Assembly (NCBI GenBank): GCA_903845115.1
Contig: CAIMWE010000091.1
Span: 1-41,514, forward strand
Source of the DNA: an uncultured Acidobacteriota bacterium
Lineage (GTDB): Bacteria > Acidobacteriota > Thermoanaerobaculia > UBA5066
Reading direction: 5' to 3'
Length of the DNA: 41,514 nucleotides
This document shows, piece by piece, positions 1 to 6,730 of this stretch; within the stretch, counting starts at the first letter, position 1, and every line of letters starts with the position of its first letter. Position numbers and translations under genes: made by a program. Below the pieces are notes generated by a model. That model was not told where the DNA came from and did no database searches. It was given only the letters and a program-made list of their open reading frames with translations.

Positions 1-195
1 ATTCGAACTCCACGCGAGAATATTACGCTACCAGTTCCTGGATGCTTCCTCTCGGATTTCCTTCCCAGTCGCTCCTCGACCTGCTTGGCGAACGAGTGGG
101 CGAGGAGCAGGGTGGTGAAGCCCTGGAGCGAGCTGCTGGCGCTGGTCAGGTTCCCGACCAGCCGCCGCCCGACCGGGGCGATGGAAGTAAGGTCG

Positions 196-307
196 CCGCC
201 GTTTGTAACCTTCAACCTCAAGACCTGACCCCGTCTACCTCCGCCGTTTGTAACCTTCAACCTCAAGACCTGACCCCGTCTACCCGCAAGACCTGACCCC
301 GTCTACC
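196..307. repeat. Tandem 45-bp repeat with GGTCAGGTCTTG core
   Basis: Two head-to-tail 45-bp units (196-240 and 241-285) differ only at their last base. A partial third unit carrying AAGACCTGACCCCGTCTACC ends at 307. On the minus strand the core reads ACGGGGTCAGGTCTTG. The array interrupts the frame of the adjacent DrmD-like remnant: the minus-strand TAG at 303-305 lies in the repeat. The same GGTCAGGTCT core forms the ends of the dead Y1-transposase element at 40791-41146, so the array is probably a REP-like or transposase-recognised sequence. That link is inference from the shared motif. Confidence 0.85.
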
Positions 308-945
308 GGCGCCGGGCCACCCGGCGCTCCAGGTGCAGCTGGACGACGGTGTCGTTCGATGTGGTCGGGGGACTGGAAGACGACCGGGCGGATCTCCTGG
401 CGGCGCCACTCCCATTCGGGCTGCTCCTTCGCCCGGCGGGGACGCAGGGTGTCGAGCGTGGTGGACCAGGTGGGGTCGGCGCCGGACTTCTTGTCCAGGG
501 CGGGGAAGGCGAAGGCGGGGGGGCGACCGTCCACACTGGCGACCTGGGCGAGGGGTTCGGCCCCGTGCAGCTCCAGCGAGCAGGAGAGGGCGTCGCGGAA
601 GGCCTCCTCGGAGAAGCCGACGGCCTCCTTGGAGTCCTCCATCAGGGTGCGGAGTCGGTCCAGCTGCTTCTCCATGTGCTCTTTCCGGATGCGGGTGTCG
701 TCCAGCTCGGCGTCGACTTCCCGCTCCCACGGGACGTCCAGGTGCTCGCCCTGGGCGTCGTCGTCCAGGTAGGAGAGGCGGACGAGGGACTGCTGGCCGG
801 GAGCGGGAGGCTCCACGACATCGTTCACGAGCCACCGGCGAGCCCGCACCTTCACGAGCTGGCCGACTCGCGGCAGCGAACTGGCTGTGGTCGGAACCAA
901 GGCTTCCAGGACCTCCCGTCGCTCAGCCTGCCGTGACTGGATCGA
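303..945 (-). pseudogene. Remnant of a DISARM DrmD-like SNF2 helicase
   Basis: The open part begins near 945 (usable TTG at 900) with VGQLVKVRARRWLV and continues to LVRLSYLDDDAQG and WEREVDAEL, which resembles the N-terminus of DISARM DrmD-type SNF2 helicases. It then jumps straight to a segment like the C-terminal part of these proteins (FSEEAFRDALSCSLELHG, PALDKKSGADPTW, IRPVVFQSPD), so the roughly 600-residue helicase core is absent. A frameshift near 354-358 moves the conserved NDTVVQLHLERRV segment into another frame, which stops at 303 inside the repeat array. The same frame then continues open to the left window edge with no family recognised (SIAPVGRRLVGNL, LLLAHSFAKQVEERLG). The family assignment rests on recalled similarity; the loss of the core is clear from the length. 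No other DISARM gene is visible. Confidence 0.6.
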
Positions 946-981
946 GGGGAGGATAGCCCTTGTGGTCGGACGTCTCCGCCG

Positions 982-1614
982 CTACTGCAGGACCGTCGGG
1001 GTGTAGGTCCACACCCAGTTGCCGGCGCCCTTGATCGAGAAGCTCTTCCTGTCGGCCGAAACGGAGATCGGGCCATCCTTGGTGATCGGCATGCCCAGGC
1101 CCTCCGGTCCGGCTCCCGCCACCCAAAGGATCGCCTCTTCCTTGCCGCCGGGAATCGCCCGCATGGAGCAGCCCCCCGGGTAGTTGGAGACGTTCGCCGG
1201 CGGATAGGTCCGCGTGCCCTTGATCTGGATCTGACCGGCGGAGGTCATCGAATTCGACACGCTCTGGAAGTGCTCGTACTCCCCCTTCAGCTGCGGCGGG
1301 GGGCAGTCGGTGCCGTCGGACCTGATGTCGCTGAGCTGGGACTTCCCGTCTGCCACCGATACCGGCCCGATGATCTTGCCCTTCTTGACGTCCCACGAGA
1401 ACTCGACCGTGAGGCGGTCGATCACCTCCGCCTTGCCCTCGTAGTCACCGTACACCACGGACTCACGCCCGCTGTGCACGCCTTCCACTCGATACTTGAC
1501 GATCTTGGCCGACGCCCATTTCTGCGCCACGGCCATGTCCATGCCGCCAGCCTGCGGAACCAGCAAGCCGACGAGAGAGGCGACGATCGGAAGCAGGTTG
1601 TTCATGACGGGCAC
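982..1614 (-). CDS. Exported protein of unknown function
   Basis: A 210-residue protein, or 207 residues if the ATG at 1605 is used. The N-terminus (NNLLPIVASLVGLLVPQAGG) looks like a signal peptide, so export is likely. The rest is soluble, beta-rich in appearance, with three cysteines (one in DCPPP, one in GGCSMR, none in a haem or cluster motif). No family is recognised. It lies downstream of the Ntn hydrolase gene on the same strand with a gap of about 90 bases and may be co-transcribed with it. The frame is intact and its codon use matches its neighbours. Confidence 0.7.
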   Translation of the reverse strand: MPVMNNLLPIVASLVGLLVPQAGGMDMAVAQKWASAKIVKYRVEGVHSGRESVVYGDYEGKAEVIDRLTVEFSWDVKKGKIIGPVSVADGKSQLSDIRSDGTDCPPPQLKGEYEHFQSVSNSMTSAGQIQIKGTRTYPPANVSNYPGGCSMRAIPGGKEEAILWVAGAGPEGLGMPITKDGPISVSADRKSFSIKGAGNWVWTYTPTVLQ

Positions 1615-1706
1615 GCTGGCACGGCCGCGGCTTGAGAGTCAAGCTCAAGTGAACGGCGCCAGCTCCTCCCTGGCCGGCGAGGGAACCTCCGTTCTCCAGG
1701 CTCGCC

Positions 1707-2444
1707 CTACGGGCAGGGCGGCTTTCGGGAGAGCCAGGCCACACCGCTGCTGCGCAGCCTAAGGACCTGGACGGGCCCGCCGATGTCGTCGTGACGGTGG
1801 GAGACCTCCCGGCGGACGAAGGCCGAGGCGATGCTCGAGGGGTCGCGGGTCCAGTAGCCGGGGTGGCTCGCCTTGAAATCGCTGACGTCTTCCGCGGGGC
1901 CGACGAAGATCGCCGTCACGCCGGTCGGGCAGTCCGCCCCGGGGCAGGACCGGACCTCCGCCCTTATGCTGAAGCTGCCGGCGGCGTCCGAGACGCTGAA
2001 CCGGATGTAGGAGATCGCCGGACGCCCGTGCTCGATCCGGGCCAGGAGCACGCCGGCGGGAGCCTTGCCGGCCACGTATCGCTCGAACGTCCGGGGAGCG
2101 CTGGACCGGAGGTCCGACACGGCGGCGCGAATCGGCCCGGTGGCGCGCGAGACGACGCCGCCGGAGGCGGTTCGCAAGTCCGGAGCGAACGCAACCACGT
2201 CCGTCACCAGGGCGAAGAGGTCGAGGCCGGCCGGATGCGCGGACATGCCGTGGATGGCGAAGACGGTGTCGTCCACGATCCGGACCTTGCACGTGTCGGG
2301 GAGACGGCGCCCGTGCTCGTCGACCACGCGGCTGTCGGCGGCGATCACCAGCTCGGACGGCGTGCGAATGGCGGCGATCGCGGTCCCGTGCGAGAGGTGC
2401 GCCGCGACCGGCGCCGCCAGGAGGAAAGCTGCGAGAAGCGGCAT
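1707..2444 (-). CDS. Exported proteasome-like Ntn hydrolase
   Basis: A 245-residue protein beginning with a short hydrophobic leader (residues 1-15), then HLSHG and Thr21. The segment GTAIAAI..ELVIAADSR..CK matches the start of a proteasome beta subunit. With Thr21 as Thr1, an Asp falls at 17 (Asp37 in ADSR) and a Lys at 33 (Lys53), the spacing of the catalytic Thr1/Asp17/Lys33 triad. Thr21 follows His-Gly, as at the self-cleavage site of beta-subunit propeptides. This suggests an autoprocessed Thr peptidase of the 20S proteasome superfamily (MEROPS T1-like). The export leader is inferred and is unusual for this fold. No partner subunit or ATPase gene is nearby. Confidence 0.7.
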   Translation of the reverse strand: MPLLAAFLLAAPVAAHLSHGTAIAAIRTPSELVIAADSRVVDEHGRRLPDTCKVRIVDDTVFAIHGMSAHPAGLDLFALVTDVVAFAPDLRTASGGVVSRATGPIRAAVSDLRSSAPRTFERYVAGKAPAGVLLARIEHGRPAISYIRFSVSDAAGSFSIRAEVRSCPGADCPTGVTAIFVGPAEDVSDFKASHPGYWTRDPSSIASAFVRREVSHRHDDIGGPVQVLRLRSSGVAWLSRKPPCP

Positions 2445-2453
2445 GGGTGGCAG

Positions 2454-2467
2454 GACGTCCGGACGTC
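2454..2467. promoter_or_regulatory. 14-bp perfect palindrome before the Ntn hydrolase start
   Basis: GACGTCCGGACGTC reads the same on both strands and ends 10 bases upstream of the ATG at 2444, in the short gap to the upstream gene. It could be an operator or a small hairpin affecting translation. No regulator is identified, and in GC-rich DNA a chance palindrome is possible. Confidence 0.3.
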
Positions 2468-2489
2468 GGCTCTTTTCGGCCCGGAGGGC

Positions 2490-3287
2490 CTACCTGATGC
2501 GGTCGATGCGGGCCGCCGGGATGGAGGTGCCGTCGTTCGACTGGTTGTTCACGTTCACGGCGTAGCAATAGGTCCCGTGCGGGTTCTCCGCGGCGGTCAG
2601 CTGCCAGAAGAAGATCCGGATGTTCTCCCCCGTGACCGGGACGGACGTCTGGGCCCATCCGCTCCCGGGGAGGTCCAGGACCAGCTGGGCGGCGGGCACC
2701 GTGGCGCTGCTCTCGTTGTAGACGTCGGCGCGTACCTGGGCCGCCGCGTAGTACATGTTCACGCAGCCCACGTTCGCCCGGTTCGAGGCGTTGACGCGGA
2801 CCCCCGCGGCCAGGGAGTAGCCCGTGTCCTTGTTCGCGAGATTCACGACGCGGTCGGCGATCCCCATCCCGAACAGCGACGTGCTGAAGCGCCCGTTCGC
2901 GTTCTCGGCCCACACCTCGGCGCTCGCGTAGAACGGCCTCGTCTCGGTGACCTCCATGAGGCCCACTCCGCCCCCGCCGGTATACGCGAAGACGTCCTGC
3001 AGGAAGTTTTCGTAGACCCTCGTCTCTCCCACCTCCAGGATGATCGTCTTGATTCCGGCGCTCCCCGTCTGCGTGTCCAGGACCGCGGCGAGGAGGATCC
3101 TCGTGGTGTGGGGGTTCGTGAGGACCATCCGGGTCTTGAAGTAGGCCCCGTTCGCCCCAGGGGCATTTGCCGTGGAGGGGAAGACGTAGCCGAGGCCCAC
3201 GAGGCTCTCCGGCTCCGGGGAGGGGAGCTCGGCCCCGAGGAGGGTCGACGAAAGGAGGAGGATTCCGAGGACCGCCGATTTCTTCAC
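2490..3287 (-). CDS. Exported protein of unknown function (265 aa)
   Basis: Starting at GTG 3287 gives a signal peptide (KKSAVLGILLLSSTLLGAE). GGGAG, eight bases upstream, is a plausible ribosome binding site; the frame stays open to 3479 but that extension is arginine- and proline-rich and looks non-coding. The mature protein is beta-rich: it has segments such as FKTRMVLTNPHTT, a GGGG turn in the middle and a C-terminal Asn-rich stretch near VNVNNQSND. It resembles the hypothetical exported proteins common in Acidobacteriota, but no specific family is recognised. It is co-directional with the TonB receptor gene upstream, with a 257-base gap and its own putative promoter. Confidence 0.75.
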   Translation of the reverse strand: MKKSAVLGILLLSSTLLGAELPSPEPESLVGLGYVFPSTANAPGANGAYFKTRMVLTNPHTTRILLAAVLDTQTGSAGIKTIILEVGETRVYENFLQDVFAYTGGGGVGLMEVTETRPFYASAEVWAENANGRFSTSLFGMGIADRVVNLANKDTGYSLAAGVRVNASNRANVGCVNMYYAAAQVRADVYNESSATVPAAQLVLDLPGSGWAQTSVPVTGENIRIFFWQLTAAENPHGTYCYAVNVNNQSNDGTSIPAARIDRIR

Positions 3288-3377
3288 TCTGTTCACTCCC
3301 GGTTCCCGTTGTCTTTCCGCCCCGGCGGGATCCCGAACTCGCAGGGAACCTGAATCCAGCATTCGATGCCGCGGTTC

Positions 3378-3383
3378 AAGATA
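3378..3383 (-). promoter_or_regulatory. Putative -10 element (TATCTT)
   Basis: In the 257-base gap between the exported protein (start 3287) and the TonB receptor (end 3545) the minus strand reads TTTGCTATCTTGAACC. The hexamer would give a leader of roughly 85 bases. The same nonamer TGCTATCTT lies before the ferredoxin gene at 30139. No clear -35 is seen; the rest of the gap shows nothing recognisable. Confidence 0.35.
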
Positions 3384-3544
3384 GCAAAGCGGGTGCCACG
3401 GAACGGAGCGAGGGATGCCGCTGATCGAGCGGTGTCGGGTGCCGGGGAGGCGGCGGGGGAGTCTCACGTCGTGTGCCACGAGACTCGAAATGGGACCGGG
3501 CGAGCGCCCTGACCCTGGGAAGTTGCCCTGGAGTTCTCAGGGAT

Positions 3545-6529
3545 TCAGAAGCGGACGCCGACCGACAGCCGGAAGGTGCGGGGGGTCTGGTAGGCGAGGG
3601 CGTTGTTCGCCTGGCCGAAGGTCGGACCCAGCTGCCACTGGGCGCCCATGGCGTTGCACGTGGCGGCGTCGGCGTCTCGTGGGCACTCCACCAGCGCATC
3701 GTGGTTCTGCGTGAAGGGATCGAACCTCGCGAGGTAGCTCCTGTTCAGGTTGGTGTAGACCGCCGTGCTGATGTACGAGTTGCTCGCGATGTGCTGGGTG
3801 TTGAACACGTTGAGCACCTGCGGCTGGGCGAAGAGTTCGACCGGCCCGATCCTGTAAGAGTAGTTGAGGGCAAGGTCGAGCTGGTACCAGGCCTCGGTCG
3901 TGAAGGCGCCCCGGGGACTGAAGGAGTAGTCGCTGTTGGATGGCGGGACCGCGTAGCCGGGGTTCGTCACGTACGAGGAGACGTCGACCGTGCCGACGGC
4001 GCTGTAGGGTGTGCCACTGTTGGCCTGGAAGATCGCGCTCACCCCGAGGTTCCCGACCGCCTTCGGGAGCGGGAGGTCGTACGACCCGAAGAGGCGGACC
4101 CGGTGCCGCTGGTCCTGGGGGAGCTCGCCGACGGGAGCGAACCAGGAGGCCCGATGGTATTCGGGGTAGTAGTTGAGGCCGCCGGCGGTAGGGCCGCTGG
4201 CGGCGTACTCGCCGGGGAGGTTGCCGTAGGTGTGCGACCAGGTCCAGTTGCCGCCCAGGCTCAACCGGTCGGCGGGCCGCCACGCGAACTGCGCCGCGAG
4301 GCCGTAGTAGGTCCGCCGGTACTCGCTGCCGCCGTTCCTCGTCACGTTGAGGTCGTAGACGTTTCCGGCCGGGTCGGTCACCTGGCCGGTCGACATGTCG
4401 GTGACGGACTCGATGAAGCCGCCTCCCTTGCGGTAGGTGCCGTCCAGGCGGTAGGTCAGGCGGGGGCCGACGGCCCCCGCGACGCCGAGGACGATCTCGT
4501 CGGTGTGCGGCGATTGCATCCCTTCGCCGATCGTCCAGTTGAGGCCCGGATACCCGGCTGCGGCCAGGCTGTCCTGGTTGAGAGCGGGGAACATGTCCGA
4601 CCGGTTGATGCCCCACCAGCCGAAGAACCTCGTCAGCGCGTCCGCGGCGCTGAGCCACGGGGCGGCGCCCGTGTTGATGTCGTCCCCGCCGTAGAGGTAG
4701 TAGTAGTAGGCGGGGTTGCCGGACGCCGAGGCGCCGCCGGCGAAGCTCTCCTGGACGGCCGACACGTACCGGGCGTAGGAGGCGTTGAAGCGCAGCCTGC
4801 CGTCCCCCCTCGGGTCGACGGTCACGCCGAGCCGCGGGCTCCACGCGCTGTCCTCCTGCCGCAGGACGCCGCCCATGTCGACCGCGTGGTTCTTGTCGTA
4901 CCGGAGGCCGAGGTTGAACGAGAAGTGGTTGTCGAGCTTCCAGGTGTCGTTCAGGAAGGCCGACCGGGTCCGCATGTCGGACGGCACGGCCGGCTTGTAG
5001 ACCGGGAAATAGGCCAGGTAGGCGAGGCCCGGGGTGAACTGCGGGTAGGCCGCCTCGCCGGCGAAGTGCGTGTCGTCGGACCACGCGATGTACTGGCTGC
5101 CTGACTGGTACATGTTCGAAAGGTGGTGCCCGCGGAACTGGTCGACGCCGACGAGGATGTTGTGGCTCCCGGCCGACGGCGTCGAGAGGAAGTAGGTCGC
5201 CTTTGCGAAGATGTCGCTGTTGTTCCGCTCCTCGGCGTTCCCGGGGCAGATCGCGCAGAAGGGGGGCGAGTTCCAGATCGCGGAATTCGTGAAGTCGAAG
5301 ATCGGCGTCCCCGCGAGGAGGTCGAGGGTGTGGGTGCCGGAGTTCTCGAAGGTGAAGTGCTTCTCCGAGTACTGGGCCTCGACGAAGAACTGGCCCGTCA
5401 GGACGCCGTTGTAGTTCACGACGGCGATGTTGCTCGGGAGGGTCCGGTCGTAGAAGCTGACGAGGTCGTACGTCGCGTAGGGCGAGTAGTAGTAGTTCAG
5501 CTGGTCGCGGGTCCAGTTCAGGTACGAGCCGGTCAGGGTGTGGTTCTGGAATGGCGAGAGCGTCAGCTTCCCCTCGAAGCGCTGGTCCTTGTTCGTCTGG
5601 TTGACGGAGATCAGGGTCTGCGGCGTCGTGTAGGTGTTGCTCAGCTGGGAATACCGTCCCGACGCGAAGAACCAGATCCTGTCCCTCAGGATCGGCCCGC
5701 CGAACGTCGCCTCGTAGGTCTCGTCGACCTCCTGGAGGCCGGGCGAGCCGAGCGGCGGGACGGCCACCCAGGCCGGGCTGTCGAATGTGGTGCGGAACGA
5801 GCCGCTGAAGGCGTTGCCGCCGGACTTCGTGATCGTGTTGATGACGCCGCCCGCGAACCGGCCGTACTCGGCCGAGATGCCGCCGGTGGAGGTCGTCGTC
5901 TCCTGGATGGCGTCCTCGACGAAGAGGTTGAGCGGCGTGCCGCGGATGCTGTCCATGATGTTCGCGCCGTTGACCAGGTAGAGGTTGTCGTACGACGTCG
6001 CGCCCGAGATGGTGATGGCGCCGTTCGGGCCATTCTGGTTCAGGCCGGGCGCCAGGGCGACGGCGGAGAGGATGTTCCGCGCCACCGGGAGCTTGTTCAG
6101 GACCTCGGCGGTGAAGGTCGTCGCCGCCTGGGGCGTCACGGAGACCTGCTCGCTGGCGCCCGTCACCTCCACGTTCGCCGAGACGGCCTCGAGTTTCAGG
6201 GAGAAATGGAGTTGCTGCCGCTGGGAGGCCCCGAGGGGGACCCCCTTCCGGGCGCCCGTCTGGAAGCCGTTCAGCTGGACTCCGACCTCGTACTCGCCGG
6301 GGGGGAGGTTCGGGATGATGAAGTCCCCGTTGACGGCCGTGATCGCCTGTCTCACCCCCTGCAACGCCGGCGAACTGGCGGTCACGGTGGCCGCGGGGAG
6401 AGGCAGCCCGTCGGGGGCGCTCGTCACGGAACCGGCGATCGAGCCGTTGGGCAGGCCCTGGGCGAGAAGTGACGGTGACATCAGGAACAGAAGAACACCA
6501 AGGATCGGGGGCAGAACACCCCTTCCCAT
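3545..6529 (-). CDS. TonB-dependent receptor with carboxypeptidase-regulatory N-terminus
   Basis: A 994-residue outer-membrane protein. A signal peptide (about 1-23, ending LLAQG) is followed by a carboxypeptidase-D regulatory-like beta-sandwich (about 28-110: GSIAGSVTS, then DFIIPNLPPGEYEV). A plug domain follows (about 125-245, including LYLVNGANIMDS and SAEYGRFAGGVINTITKSG), then a long beta-barrel rich in Tyr and Asn ending in a terminal Phe (RLSVGVRF), as expected for BAM-inserted barrels. This architecture is typical of the Oar/SusC-like receptors expanded in Acidobacteriota, which import large ligands such as oligosaccharides or peptides using TonB energy. The substrate cannot be told from sequence. 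GGAGGTGG lies upstream of the ATG at 6529. No SusD or TonB gene is adjacent. Confidence 0.93.
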   Translation of the reverse strand: MGRGVLPPILGVLLFLMSPSLLAQGLPNGSIAGSVTSAPDGLPLPAATVTASSPALQGVRQAITAVNGDFIIPNLPPGEYEVGVQLNGFQTGARKGVPLGASQRQQLHFSLKLEAVSANVEVTGASEQVSVTPQAATTFTAEVLNKLPVARNILSAVALAPGLNQNGPNGAITISGATSYDNLYLVNGANIMDSIRGTPLNLFVEDAIQETTTSTGGISAEYGRFAGGVINTITKSGGNAFSGSFRTTFDSPAWVAVPPLGSPGLQEVDETYEATFGGPILRDRIWFFASGRYSQLSNTYTTPQTLISVNQTNKDQRFEGKLTLSPFQNHTLTGSYLNWTRDQLNYYYSPYATYDLVSFYDRTLPSNIAVVNYNGVLTGQFFVEAQYSEKHFTFENSGTHTLDLLAGTPIFDFTNSAIWNSPPFCAICPGNAEERNNSDIFAKATYFLSTPSAGSHNILVGVDQFRGHHLSNMYQSGSQYIAWSDDTHFAGEAAYPQFTPGLAYLAYFPVYKPAVPSDMRTRSAFLNDTWKLDNHFSFNLGLRYDKNHAVDMGGVLRQEDSAWSPRLGVTVDPRGDGRLRFNASYARYVSAVQESFAGGASASGNPAYYYYLYGGDDINTGAAPWLSAADALTRFFGWWGINRSDMFPALNQDSLAAAGYPGLNWTIGEGMQSPHTDEIVLGVAGAVGPRLTYRLDGTYRKGGGFIESVTDMSTGQVTDPAGNVYDLNVTRNGGSEYRRTYYGLAAQFAWRPADRLSLGGNWTWSHTYGNLPGEYAASGPTAGGLNYYPEYHRASWFAPVGELPQDQRHRVRLFGSYDLPLPKAVGNLGVSAIFQANSGTPYSAVGTVDVSSYVTNPGYAVPPSNSDYSFSPRGAFTTEAWYQLDLALNYSYRIGPVELFAQPQVLNVFNTQHIASNSYISTAVYTNLNRSYLARFDPFTQNHDALVECPRDADAATCNAMGAQWQLGPTFGQANNALAYQTPRTFRLSVGVRF

Positions 6530-6682
6530 GAACCACCTCCACGCTGTACGAGGAGCGGAGCAACACTCTCCCCGATCTCACAATATGGTTTCCACCCGGC
6601 CAGGGCGCAAGGGAGTGAACGATTTGTTGTGCAGCCGGTTGGATGAACGGTTCCCCGGAGGCCCGGACGCCGCGCGAGAGCG

Positions 6683-6730
6683 TAGACTTTCTCTCGAAGT
6701 ACCGGCCACGGCGAGAGCGGAGGAGCCTCC
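6683..6730 (+). promoter_or_regulatory. Shared upstream element of kinase 1 (GCGTAGACT)
   Basis: GCGTAGACT starts 51 bases before the ATG at 6731, and TAGACT could be a -10. Nearly the whole stretch to the start codon (CGAAGTACCGGCCACGGCGA and GAGCGGAGGAGCCTCC) recurs before kinase 2 with the same spacing. The remaining divergent region back to 6530 holds the 5' side of the TonB receptor gene, including an AT-richer CATATTGTGAG on the minus strand that could be its promoter. Confidence 0.5.

Noticed and set aside
196-285. CRISPR-like array
   Set aside because: The repeats are directly adjacent without spacers, and only two and a half units exist.
42-296. Open frame of 84 codons at the left edge
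   Set aside because: It runs through the tandem repeats and has a duplicated 15-residue segment that only reflects the 45-bp units. No protein similarity is apparent.
1791-3353. Plus-strand open frame of 520 codons
   Set aside because: It is antisense to two genes with clear leader peptides and domains; its composition is the Arg/Gly/Pro-rich type of a shadow frame.
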